Source: Thermoleophilaceae bacterium (GTDB taxonomy: Bacteria; Actinomycetota; Thermoleophilia; Solirubrobacterales; Thermoleophilaceae). Taken from it: 64,000 bases of DNA. The translations under genes and the position numbers were made by a program. This document shows positions 42,064 to 51,790 of this stretch, in pieces (the first letter of the stretch is position 1; every line of letters starts with the position of its first letter). Location: positions 1-64,000 of the forward strand of contig JACVRW010000002.1 in NCBI GenBank assembly GCA_014534235.1, given 5' to 3'. The notes below the pieces were generated by a model. The model did not search any database and was not told the DNA's origin. It worked only from the letters and a program-made list of their open reading frames with translations.

Positions 42064-42381
42064 ATGAGGCGTCCGGCTCCCCGTCCGCTTTCGGTCGCGC
42101 TCGAGCGCGCCACCGCCAATGCCGCCCCGCACACGCTTCTCGCGCGCGTGCAGACGGCGTGGCCGGAGGTCGCGGGGCCCGCCGTGTCGGCCGCGGCCAT
42201 GCCCGTCGCGGAGCGCGACGGCGTCGTGACCGTGGCCTGCGAGTCGGCGACCTGGGCTCACGAGCTCGAGCTGCTCGCCCCTGATCTGCTGGGGCGGCTC
42301 CGTGAGCGCCTCAGCTTTGGAGAAACGCTGCATATTCGCCGCCTGCGGTTTGTCGTTGGTTCGCGCCCGAACCCTGTTTGA
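42064..42381 (+). CDS. dciA: DUF721/DciA-family protein
   Basis: The 105-residue protein matches the DUF721 pattern: ARVQTAWPEVAGPAVSAAAMPVAERDGVVTVACESATWAHELELLAPDLLGRLRE, in which the SATWAHELELL stretch is diagnostic. DciA is the ancestral loader or activator of DnaB in most bacteria that lack DnaC/DnaI. Its place between recF and gyrB is the usual one in actinobacteria. ATG 42064 is the start. Confidence 0.88.
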   Translation: MRRPAPRPLSVALERATANAAPHTLLARVQTAWPEVAGPAVSAAAMPVAERDGVVTVACESATWAHELELLAPDLLGRLRERLSFGETLHIRRLRFVVGSRPNPV

Positions 42382-42457
42382 CGTCACCGTCGCGCGAGCA
42401 CATTTTTGCTGGATTTGCGGGCATTTTGTAACACTCGGAGTCGTCCGGGGCGGGGGC

Positions 42458-42463
42458 TAGGCT
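42458..42463 (+). promoter_or_regulatory. Putative -10 box upstream of gyrB (TAGGCT)
   Basis: TAGGCT is the best -10 candidate before gyrB; a transcript from it would begin just before the hairpin at 42476 and carry both leader hairpins. No convincing -35. Confidence 0.3.
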
Positions 42464-42475
42464 GCTAAGATTGAT

Positions 42476-42493
42476 GGCGGTCTTATGACCGCC
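42476..42493 (+). promoter_or_regulatory. Leader hairpin GGCGGTC-TTAT-GACCGCC
   Basis: A perfect 7-bp stem with a TTAT loop, overlapping by three bases the terminator-like hairpin that follows. The two would compete for CGCC/GCC bases, the geometry expected of an attenuator. Confidence 0.4.
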
Positions 42494-42533
42494 CCGACTC
42501 GCGCCTCAAGGCGGCGCGGCGTCGGGGCTTTTC
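42491..42533 (+). terminator. Terminator-like hairpin before gyrB
   Basis: GCCCCGAC (42491-42498) pairs with GTCGGGGC (42521-42528), with an inner GCGCC/GGCGC stem, followed by TTTTC. It ends either the dnaN-recF-dciA transcript or a short gyrB leader 49 nt before the gyrB start. Confidence 0.55.
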
Positions 42534-42560
42534 ATGGCGCTGGCGGCCGCAATCAGGTAG

Positions 42561-45083
<2,523 letters not shown>

Positions 45084-45085
45084 GC

Positions 45086-47611
45086 ATGAGCATCGATCAG
45101 CTGACAGGCGGAAACATCGAGCCGCGCGGCCTCGAGGAGGAGATGCGCTCGTCGTACCTCGATTACGCGATGAGCGTGATCGTGGGGCGGGCGCTACCGG
45201 ATGTGCGCGACGGCCTGAAGCCGGTGCACCGGCGGGTGCTGTTCTCGATGCACGAGGCAGGGCTGCAGCCGACGCGGCCTTTCCGCAAGTCCTCACGCGT
45301 CGTCGGTGACGTGATGGGGCAGTTCCACCCCCACGGTGACGCCGCGATCTACGACACGCTGGTGCGCCTCGGCCAGGAGTTCGCGATGCGGTACCCGCTC
45401 GTCGACTCGCAAGGGAACTTCGGGTCCATCGACAACGACCCGCCCGCGGCGATGAGATACACGGAGGCCCGGCTCGCACGGCTCGCCACCGAGATGCTCC
45501 GCGACATCGACGCGGACACCGTCAACTTCGGGCCGAACTACGACGACTCCCGCCAGGAGCCGCTCGTCCTACCGTCGCGCTTCCCGAACCTGCTCGTCAA
45601 CGGCTCCGCGGGGATCGCGGTCGGGATGGCCACGAACATCCCTCCCCACAACCTGGGCGAGGCGGTCAACGCGGTCGTCGCCTACATCGACGATCCGGAC
45701 ATCGACGTCAAGGGACTGATGCGTCACATCAAGGGGCCGGACTTCCCCACCGGCGGGATCATCGTCGGGCGTGGCGGTATCCGGGAGGCGTACGAGACGG
45801 GCCGCGGCCGGGTGTTCGTGCGTGGGCGCGCCCACACGGAGCCGCTTCGCCACGGCAAGGAGGCGATCATCGTCACCGAGATGCCGTACCAGGTCGCGAA
45901 GGGCGACGGGCGCGACGACGGCAGCGGCCTGATGAAGAAGATCGCCGAGCAGCACGACAGCGGGCGGCTCAAGGAGGTCTCCGACCTTCGCGACGAGTCC
46001 GACCGCTCGGGCATCCGGCTGGTGATCGAGCTGAAGCGCGACGCGAACCCCAAAGTCGTGCTGAACAAGCTCTACAAGCACACGCAGCTCCAGACCACCT
46101 TCGGCGTGAACATGGTCGCCCTCGTCGACGGGGTGCCCCGCACGCTGGGGCTGCTGCCGATAGTCAAGAACTATGTCGACCACCAGCGAGACGTCATCGT
46201 CAGGCGCACGAAGTACGAGCTGCGCGACAAGGAGGCGCGGCTCCACATCCTCGAGGGCCTGCTCGTCGCGATTGCGAACATCGACGAGGTCATCGAGCTG
46301 ATCCGCGGCTCGCGCGACCCGGAAACGGCTCGCGCGGGCCTCATGGAGCGCTTCGAGCTCTCTCGGATCCAGGCCCAGGCGATCCTCGACCTCCGGCTCC
46401 AGCGGCTCACCGCGCTCCAGACGAACGAGATCAGGCAGGAGCACGCCGACGTGGTCGAGCGCATCAAGGAGCTGCGCGAGATCCTCGGCGACGAGGCGAA
46501 GGTCATGGGCCTGATCAAGGAGGAGCTGCTCGAGATCAAAGAGCGCTACGGCGACGAGCGGCGCACCGAGATCACCCACTCCGAGGACGAGATCGACGTG
46601 GAGGACCTGATCGCCGACCAGCAGATGGTCATCGCGATCACGCACTCGGGCTACATCAAGTCGCTCCCCCTCGCCACCTACCGCCAGCAGAAGCGCGGCG
46701 GCGTCGGCGTGACGGGCATGGAGATGAAGGACGACGACTACATCGAGCACCTATTCGTGTGCTCGACGCACGACTACCTCCTGTTCTTCACCAACCGCGG
46801 CAAGGTGTATCGGCAGAAGGTCTACGAATTGCCGGAGGCCTCGCGTACGGCGAAGGGCCGGGCGCTCGTGAACCTGCTTCCGTTGCGCGAAGGCGAGCGC
46901 GTGCAGGCGGTCCAGGCGACGCGCGATTTCAACGAGGGCAAGTACCTCGTCTTCGCGACGCGCAAGGGCCAGATCAAGAAGACCGCGTTCGCCGCGTACA
47001 ACACCCCGATCAAGGCCGACGGCATCATCGCGATCAACATCCGCGACGACGACGAGCTCGTTGCGGTCCGCCGGACGAGCGGCGACGACGACATCATCAT
47101 GGTCTCCCGCTCCGGGCAGGCGGCGCGCTTCAGCGAGGACGACGTTCGTCCGATGGGGCGCGATACCGCTGGGGTGAAGGGCATGAACGTCGACCGGGGC
47201 GACAACTGCGTGCTGGCCATGGACGTGGTCCGGCCCGACACGGACCTGCTCGTGGTCACCGACGGCGGCTACGGCAAGCGCACGGCGATCGAGGAGTACC
47301 CCGTGAAGGGCCGCGGGACCATGGGCGTGAAGACCATCAGCCTGACCGAGCGTAAGGGGGCCTTGGCCGGCGCGGTGATCGTCCGCGAGCACCACGAGCT
47401 CGTCTTCATCTCGCAGAACGGCATGGTCCAGCGCACGGCCGTGAAGGGCATCTCCAAGCAGGGCAGGCCGGCCCAAGGCGTGCGCGTGATGAACCTCCGA
47501 GAGGACGATCGCGTCAGCGCCGTGGCGCTCGTGATGGAGACCTCCGCGGACACGGCGGCGCAGGTCCAGGACGACCTGCCGGCGAGCGGGGACGGCGCCG
47601 CCGGCGGCTGA
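45086..47611 (+). CDS. gyrA: DNA gyrase subunit A
   Basis: DNA cleavage and wrapping subunit, 841 residues. The quinolone-region sequence [22 protein letters not shown] is standard (Gly-Asp at the usual resistance position, Ala after Asp), and the catalytic Tyr lies in [11 protein letters not shown]. The C-terminal beta-pinwheel includes [19 protein letters not shown], matching the GyrA box. It is cotranscribed with gyrB. Confidence 0.97.
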   Translation: MSIDQLTGGNIEPRGLEEEMRSSYLDYAMSVIVGRALPDVRDGLKPVHRRVLFSMHEAGLQPTRPFRKSSRVVGDVMGQFHPHGDAAIYDTLVRLGQEFAMRYPLVDSQGNFGSIDNDPPAAMRYTEARLARLATEMLRDIDADTVNFGPNYDDSRQEPLVLPSRFPNLLVNGSAGIAVGMATNIPPHNLGEAVNAVVAYIDDPDIDVKGLMRHIKGPDFPTGGIIVGRGGIREAYETGRGRVFVRGRAHTEPLRHGKEAIIVTEMPYQVAKGDGRDDGSGLMKKIAEQHDSGRLKEVSDLRDESDRSGIRLVIELKRDANPKVVLNKLYKHTQLQTTFGVNMVALVDGVPRTLGLLPIVKNYVDHQRDVIVRRTKYELRDKEARLHILEGLLVAIANIDEVIELIRGSRDPETARAGLMERFELSRIQAQAILDLRLQRLTALQTNEIRQEHADVVERIKELREILGDEAKVMGLIKEELLEIKERYGDERRTEITHSEDEIDVEDLIADQQMVIAITHSGYIKSLPLATYRQQKRGGVGVTGMEMKDDDYIEHLFVCSTHDYLLFFTNRGKVYRQKVYELPEASRTAKGRALVNLLPLREGERVQAVQATRDFNEGKYLVFATRKGQIKKTAFAAYNTPIKADGIIAINIRDDDELVAVRRTSGDDDIIMVSRSGQAARFSEDDVRPMGRDTAGVKGMNVDRGDNCVLAMDVVRPDTDLLVVTDGGYGKRTAIEEYPVKGRGTMGVKTISLTERKGALAGAVIVREHHELVFISQNGMVQRTAVKGISKQGRPAQGVRVMNLREDDRVSAVALVMETSADTAAQVQDDLPASGDGAAGG

Positions 47612-47675
47612 CCGGCCGGTCCAGCCTCCCGGTCTGCTTTACTGAGCGGCACCAGGGAAAGGAGGTGGTCCGAGC

Positions 47676-47720
47676 TTGACTGACAGATCTTTTGGGACCC
47701 TGGAGGTGTCCGGCCGCTAG
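47676..47720 (+). CDS. 14-residue mini-ORF (possible leader peptide)
   Basis: TTG start 7 nt after the strongest Shine-Dalgarno sequence in the window. The peptide would be MTDRSFGTLEVSGR, ending in TAG inside the P2 loop. Translation would melt P2 and the 5' arm of P1, so ribosome occupancy could control folding of the RNA. Too short for codon-use tests. Confidence 0.4.
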   Translation: MTDRSFGTLEVSGR

Positions 47721-47838
47721 ACCGGAGCTGGACCCCGTCAAGCGGAGTCCACACCGAGACACCGTCGGAGAGCCCTGGCCGGGAGTGGTCCCTCCGGTCG
47801 CCGGAGGGCTTCCGACAAGGTTCAGCAAACGTGACGAG

Positions 47839-47860
47839 GGGCGTCCGAGAGGGCGCCCTT
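47839..47860 (+). terminator. Terminator-like hairpin of the post-gyrA unit
   Basis: GGGCG-TCCGAGAGGG-CGCCC followed by TT. The stem is good but the U-tract is minimal, so termination strength is uncertain. Confidence 0.35.
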
Positions 47861-47944
47861 CGCATGTAGCCGTCACTCGCCGGGGCGGCGACGAGCGCTG
47901 TCGGCAGAGACGCGCGCGCGGCGCTGTCACGGGCTCAACGAGAG

Positions 47945-47961
47945 GTCAACCCCGGGTTGAC
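47945..47961. repeat. Perfect palindrome GTCAACCC-C-GGGTTGAC
   Basis: Two 8-nt arms around one base, in the spacer between the post-gyrA unit and the convergent coiled-coil gene. It could be a regulator site or part of a bidirectional terminator; there is no T-run. Confidence 0.45.
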
Positions 47962-48056
47962 GGACGTAAGGAGCTCCTGTGGCGGGCCCTTGGATGGCGG
48001 TCCTGCACGGCCGGAGCTCACCGCTCCCGGTCATCGAGAACGACTCCGCGACCGCC

Positions 48057-48632
48057 CTAAGGCGCCACGTTGCCGGGCATCTCCGTGTCCGTCTCCGTCT
48101 GAGTTTCGGCCTGGGTCTGCTCGAGCTGCTCGACCTGCTGCTCGATCCCGTCGAGCCGGCCGCTCAGGCCTTCCAGGCGGTCGGAGGCGGTCGCGGTCCG
48201 GGTCTCGACCTGCCTGAGGCGGTTGTCGAGGTCAGAGACGTCGTCCGACGTGGGTAGCTTGGCCACGCGCGCCTCGAGGTCGTCGATCCGGTCCTCGAGC
48301 GACCGCTGAGCGGCCCGGATCTGGTTGCCGCTCCGGGCGCTCAGCTTCTCTTCGTCGATGCGGTTGGCGATCACCAGCGCGATCACCGCGATGGCGGTTG
48401 CCGCTAGCGCCCAGACGCCCGTGACCACGAGCCAGCGGCGCAGGCTGCGTACGTCCTCGACCGTCGCCGGCGGGGGCACCTCCACGACCGGTCTCGGCTC
48501 GCGCGGCGGCTCCGCGGCTGCGGGTGGCGGCTCCGCGGCCGGTGGCTCGGCCGGCGGTTGCGCGCGGGTCGGGCCCTCCCCGGGTGGCGGGTTCGCGGGC
48601 GTGTCGGGCGGCCGGGCCGGTCCTTCGTGCAT
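48057..48632 (-). CDS. Membrane-anchored coiled-coil protein
   Basis: The 191-residue protein has a Pro/Ala/Glu-rich N-terminus (residues 3-55), one membrane helix (about 66-90, WLVVTGVWALAATAIAVIALVI) and then a heptad-rich coiled coil (RSLEDRIDDLEARVAKL, LDNRLRQVETRTATASDRLEGLSGRLDGIEQQVEQLEQT). The topology suggests a cytoplasmic disordered head and an extracytoplasmic coiled coil. Its ATG overlaps the HNH stop (TGATG). Function unknown. Confidence 0.75.
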   Translation of the reverse strand: MHEGPARPPDTPANPPPGEGPTRAQPPAEPPAAEPPPAAAEPPREPRPVVEVPPPATVEDVRSLRRWLVVTGVWALAATAIAVIALVIANRIDEEKLSARSGNQIRAAQRSLEDRIDDLEARVAKLPTSDDVSDLDNRLRQVETRTATASDRLEGLSGRLDGIEQQVEQLEQTQAETQTETDTEMPGNVAP

Positions 48633-49243
48633 CAAGCGGCCACGAGGTACTGCTCCCAGGCCTCTGGGATGCTGGGCGTGGCGACGTGGATGAAGACCGT
48701 CGGGTTCGGTGCCTTCGGCTTTCGGACAGGGAGCATGTTCACCTGCTGGGGGAGGTGATCGCCCTTGCGGCGATTGCACGGCGCACAGCACGTGACGATG
48801 TTGTCCCACGTGGATGTCCCGCCCTTCGAGCGCGGGACCACGTGGTCGACCGTCAGATTGGCGCGCTCGTGCCCGCAGTACTGGCATGTCCAGCGGTCAC
48901 GGGCGAACACCGCGCGCCGGGTGATCTTGCGGCGGTGGACGTTACGAGGCACGTGCACGTAGGCGAGGAGGCGGATCACGACCGGGCGCGGCAGCGTCAG
49001 CGACTCCGCGTGCAGCGCCCAGTCGCCCTTCTCCAGGATCTCGGCGCGGTTCTTCAGGAGCAGGATGGCGGCGCGCCTGACCGTGCAGACGTTGATCGGC
49101 TCATACGACGCGTTGAGCACAAGGACCCGGCCGGACGAACCACCCCGCTGCGCAACCCGGCCGGCCCCGGGCAGCGCAGCGGCAGGGCCTGGTTCCGAGT
49201 CACCCGCCTCGGCTGAGAAGGTGAGGTCCGCGCATGCTGCCAC
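48632..49243 (-). CDS. HNH endonuclease-family protein
   Basis: The 203-residue protein ends with a classic HNH domain: CQYCG, LTVDHVVPRSKGGTSTWDNIVTCCAPCNRRKGD, giving two CxxC zinc pairs around His-Asn. The N-terminal part LVLNASYEPINVCTVRRAAILLLKNRAEIL is typical of stand-alone actinobacterial and cyanobacterial HNH proteins of unknown role. The first 44 nt overlap the pheA 3' end; a shorter start near the LVLNASYEP strand is possible. Confidence 0.88.
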   Translation of the reverse strand: MAACADLTFSAEAGDSEPGPAAALPGAGRVAQRGGSSGRVLVLNASYEPINVCTVRRAAILLLKNRAEILEKGDWALHAESLTLPRPVVIRLLAYVHVPRNVHRRKITRRAVFARDRWTCQYCGHERANLTVDHVVPRSKGGTSTWDNIVTCCAPCNRRKGDHLPQQVNMLPVRKPKAPNPTVFIHVATPSIPEAWEQYLVAA

Positions 49244-50105
49244 GGTCGCGACCAGTGTAGCCAGAGGCCCCGCCGGTCGAGCCGTAGCAACCGAGGACCC
49301 GAATCGCCTCCACGCGCCCGCGCAGGGCCGCCAGGGCCTCGCTGACCGGAGGCCGCCCCTCCGCGCCCTCGAGATCGGCGAAGAACATGTAGTGCCCGAG
49401 TTGCGCTCTTCTGGGCCGCGACTCGATGCGGGTCAGGTTCACCCCGCGGTCGGAGAACTCGCGCAGCACGCCCACGAGCCAACCGGGCGACCTATCCCCG
49501 CCGCCCCAGAACACGACCGATGTCTTGGCGTCGCGGCAGGGGTCGCTCACGGCGTCCGCGGGGGCGAGCCAGACGAATCGCGTGGCGTTGTCGGGGTGGT
49601 CTTCTACGTTCTCCGCCAGCACCACGCAGTCGTACAGGTCCGCCGCCAGCCTGGAGCCGAGCGCCACCGCCGGCTCGCGCCCACGCCGCACGGAGATCAC
49701 GGCGTCGGCCGTGGAGGGTGCCACCACTCGCTCCGCGTGGGGGAGCCGCTCGCGCAGAAAGCGGGCGCACTGTGCCGCTGCCTGCGGGTGGGAGACCACC
49801 CGCGTCACGTCCTCGAGACGGAGACTGTGGGCGGCGACCAGGCAGTGGTGGATCGGGTGCACGACCTCGGCGGCGATACGCACCCGGTCGGCTTCGAGCG
49901 CGAGCGTGTCGAGCGTGACCGCCACCGCCCCCTCGAGTGCGTTCTCGATCGGCACGACCGCCCGGTCGACGGCGCCGTCCTGGACGGCCATGACGGCGTC
50001 GCGGATCGTCGAATAGGGCACCTCCTCGACGTCGAACGGGGCCGACGTACGAAGGGCCTCCTCACTGTGGGTCCCGGCGGGCCCGAGGTACCCGACGCGC
50101 ATCAA
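49200..50105 (-). CDS. pheA: Prephenate dehydratase
   Basis: Converts prephenate to phenylpyruvate in phenylalanine synthesis. The 301-residue protein has RVGYLGPAGTHSEEAL at the start, VVPIENALEGAVAVTLD, SHPQAAAQCARFL, the catalytic NATRFVWL (Thr-Arg-Phe), and a C-terminal ACT domain with NLTRIESRPRRAQLGHYMFFADLEG for allosteric phenylalanine binding. A 25-residue Gly/Arg-rich tail overlaps the HNH gene. No chorismate mutase domain is attached. Confidence 0.95.
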   Translation of the reverse strand: MMRVGYLGPAGTHSEEALRTSAPFDVEEVPYSTIRDAVMAVQDGAVDRAVVPIENALEGAVAVTLDTLALEADRVRIAAEVVHPIHHCLVAAHSLRLEDVTRVVSHPQAAAQCARFLRERLPHAERVVAPSTADAVISVRRGREPAVALGSRLAADLYDCVVLAENVEDHPDNATRFVWLAPADAVSDPCRDAKTSVVFWGGGDRSPGWLVGVLREFSDRGVNLTRIESRPRRAQLGHYMFFADLEGAEGRPPVSEALAALRGRVEAIRVLGCYGSTGGASGYTGRDRGSMRGPHLLSRGG

Positions 50106-50614
50106 GCGTTGGTTGGCGAGGGCGCCATCGCGGTCTCGATGGCCTCTTGCTCCTCGGGCGAGAGCTCGAGCTCGGAGGTGCCCTCGCGCACGCGCTTGAC
50201 GTAGACCCGCGCCTGATCGCGGTGCAGGATCGACGACACGACGACCCCGGTCCGATGAGAGTCGAGCAGCGCCAGCGTGCTCGACTGCCGTCCGGACATC
50301 TCGTCATAAGCGTCGTACCGGATGACGGAGGTGTACGCCACGGAGGCCTCGATTCGGCGATCCGCGTCGTGCATCCGCTCGTCGAGCCGCGTGGCGGTCT
50401 CCTCCGCCCAGTCCCGCAGCCGGACGAATGCGTCCTGAAGCGACGCGGCGTGCTCTACGAGGTCCGTCTTCGTGTTGCCCCCCAGCACCGCGCGCTGGGC
50501 CGTCCGCAGGCGTCGGAGCTTCACGCTCAGGACGATCAGCCAGAGGAGCGCGATCAGGGCCACCCCCGCGGCCGCGAGCGCGACGATCCCCTCTGTCGAG
50601 CTCAGCTCATCCAA
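50102..50614 (-). CDS. DUF4446-family membrane protein
   Basis: The 170-residue protein has one N-terminal membrane helix (residues 9-32), a helical stretch (LRDWAEETATRLDERMHDADRRIEASV), and the DUF4446 core YDAYDEMSGRQSSTLALLDSHRTGVVVSSILHRDQARVYVKRVREGTSELELSPEEQEAI. It overlaps pheA by 4 nt (ATGA), which is frequent in this lineage only as far as I can infer. Function unknown. Confidence 0.85.
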   Translation of the reverse strand: MDELSSTEGIVALAAAGVALIALLWLIVLSVKLRRLRTAQRAVLGGNTKTDLVEHAASLQDAFVRLRDWAEETATRLDERMHDADRRIEASVAYTSVIRYDAYDEMSGRQSSTLALLDSHRTGVVVSSILHRDQARVYVKRVREGTSELELSPEEQEAIETAMAPSPTNA

Positions 50615-50627
50615 GGCGCCAGCGTAC

Positions 50628-51626
50628 TTAGCTCGTGAAGATGACCGTGAACGTGCCGATGTTGTTGTCGGTCATGTCCTCACCCGGCACCGGCTCCACC
50701 TCGACCTCGATCGGCACGTTCTGGCCCGTCGGCGGGTTCTCGTCGAGCGGTATCGACACGGTCTGTGTCTCTCCCGCGGCGATCTCGTCGATCGTCTCCT
50801 CCGCGGTGAACGCATCGCCGCCCTCACCCACGGTCGCACGGACGTTTACGTCCGTCTCCGTGCTCTCTCCCTGGTTGGAGACCTGGACCTCGAACGTGAG
50901 GTCACCGGTGACCGGCACGGTGGCGGAGCCGCCCGGGAGGAGCGCCACGCCGCCCAGGGTGACGGTGCCGAGTCCGTTCCCGTGCAGCCCGGGAGTGGCC
51001 TCCTGGTCGGCGTCTCCGCCGCCCCGGATGCCCGCTATCTCGTCGGCGACGAAGCTCGGCGACAGCCACTCCGGGTCCGGGATGAACGAGCTCTCCACGG
51101 GCTCCTCCGCGGCGACCTCCTCCTCGGCGAGGGCGTTCTCGAGCGCGGGCACGTAGCGGCCGGCATAGATTACGTCGCTCGCCGAGAACACCCGCATCAT
51201 CTGCCAGACGCGATTCGCGCCCTCGCGGCGCTCCTGGTCCGCCAGCGCGCGCGGTACGGCGTCCGCCACGCCGGCGATGCCGTCCCGGCGCAGCTCCAGG
51301 GTCTCCACCAGGTAGCGCTGCGCGGTGGAGAGCTCGTCCGGGACATCCAGGTCGCGAGCCTGGTCCACCAGGCCGCTCGACGCCACGCGCTCCCCGTTCA
51401 GAGCGTTCTCCGTGTTTACGGCCTGATCCTGGCCACCGGGCGCCTGCAGCACCCGGAAGAGACGCCGACCTCCCGAGTTCGACTGCCGCACCAGCTCGTT
51501 GGCCTCGGTCACGTAGTCCTGCATCGCCTCTTCCTGGCGGGCGTTCAGGCAGCCCCGGATCCCGAGGACGAGCAGGACCAGGACGACCAGCGCGGCGACG
51601 ACGGCCAAGGTCCTGCGGACCATCAC
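50628..51626 (-). CDS. Membrane-anchored protein with CARDB-like C-terminal domain
   Basis: The 332-residue protein has an N-terminal anchor (LAVVAALVVLVLLVLGIRGC), a helical middle region with LEVRRDG-type heptads (residues 30-160), and a C-terminal beta domain (VTLGGVALLPGGSATVPVTGDLTFEVQVSNQGESTETDVNVRATV) of the CARDB/adhesion type that would lie outside the membrane. The frame continues upstream to about 51710 with a sensible LSFLDEPDEP start preceded by CAGGAG, which would need a CTG start. Function unknown. Confidence 0.75.
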   Translation of the reverse strand: MMVRRTLAVVAALVVLVLLVLGIRGCLNARQEEAMQDYVTEANELVRQSNSGGRRLFRVLQAPGGQDQAVNTENALNGERVASSGLVDQARDLDVPDELSTAQRYLVETLELRRDGIAGVADAVPRALADQERREGANRVWQMMRVFSASDVIYAGRYVPALENALAEEEVAAEEPVESSFIPDPEWLSPSFVADEIAGIRGGGDADQEATPGLHGNGLGTVTLGGVALLPGGSATVPVTGDLTFEVQVSNQGESTETDVNVRATVGEGGDAFTAEETIDEIAAGETQTVSIPLDENPPTGQNVPIEVEVEPVPGEDMTDNNIGTFTVIFTS

Positions 51627-51790
51627 CGTCTGGCGGTCGACGGTCTGGCTATCCCGCGGCCGGCGTCTGCGGCGGCGGACGGGCTCGTCCGGTTCGTCGA
51701 GGAAGGACAGCAGAATCGCTCCTGGCGCTTGGGTGAGAGTATGAACGGCGGGCAGGACGCGCTCACCGCGGCCCGAAAACGAAACCCGGA

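Larger units (their letters stand above)
47638..47860 (+). ncRNA. Candidate structured RNA with internal mini-ORF
   Basis: TTTACT (47638-47643) may be a -10 box. A near-perfect Shine-Dalgarno AAGGAGGTGG (47659-47668) and a 14-codon ORF follow. Downstream bases can form a three-way junction: P1 GGTGTC (47705-47710) with GACACC (47758-47763); P2 CCGG...CCGG (47710-47725) with the ORF stop codon in its loop; P3 GGAC-c-CCG...CGG-a-GTCC (47730-47750). Then comes a perfect 8-bp hairpin CCCTCCGG-TCG-CCGGAGGG (47790-47808) and a terminator-like GGGCG...CGCCC TT (47839-47860). No plus-strand gene follows, so it looks self-contained. I do not recognise a known RNA family. Confidence 0.45.
47612..48056. 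other. 445-nt gene-poor region after gyrA
   Basis: No ordinary gene fits. It contains the structured unit at 47638-47860 (listed separately), a perfect palindrome at 47945-47961 and an AAGGAGCTCCTGTGG stretch at about 47967-47981 where an SD-like site precedes a GTG; the frame from there runs into the antisense of the next gene and is not credible as a full protein. Confidence 0.5.

Noticed and set aside
47979..48257. 92-codon frame after AAGGAGCTCCTGTGG
   Set aside because: Only the first part is free of overlap; the rest is antisense to the coiled-coil gene, with Leu-rich shadow composition.
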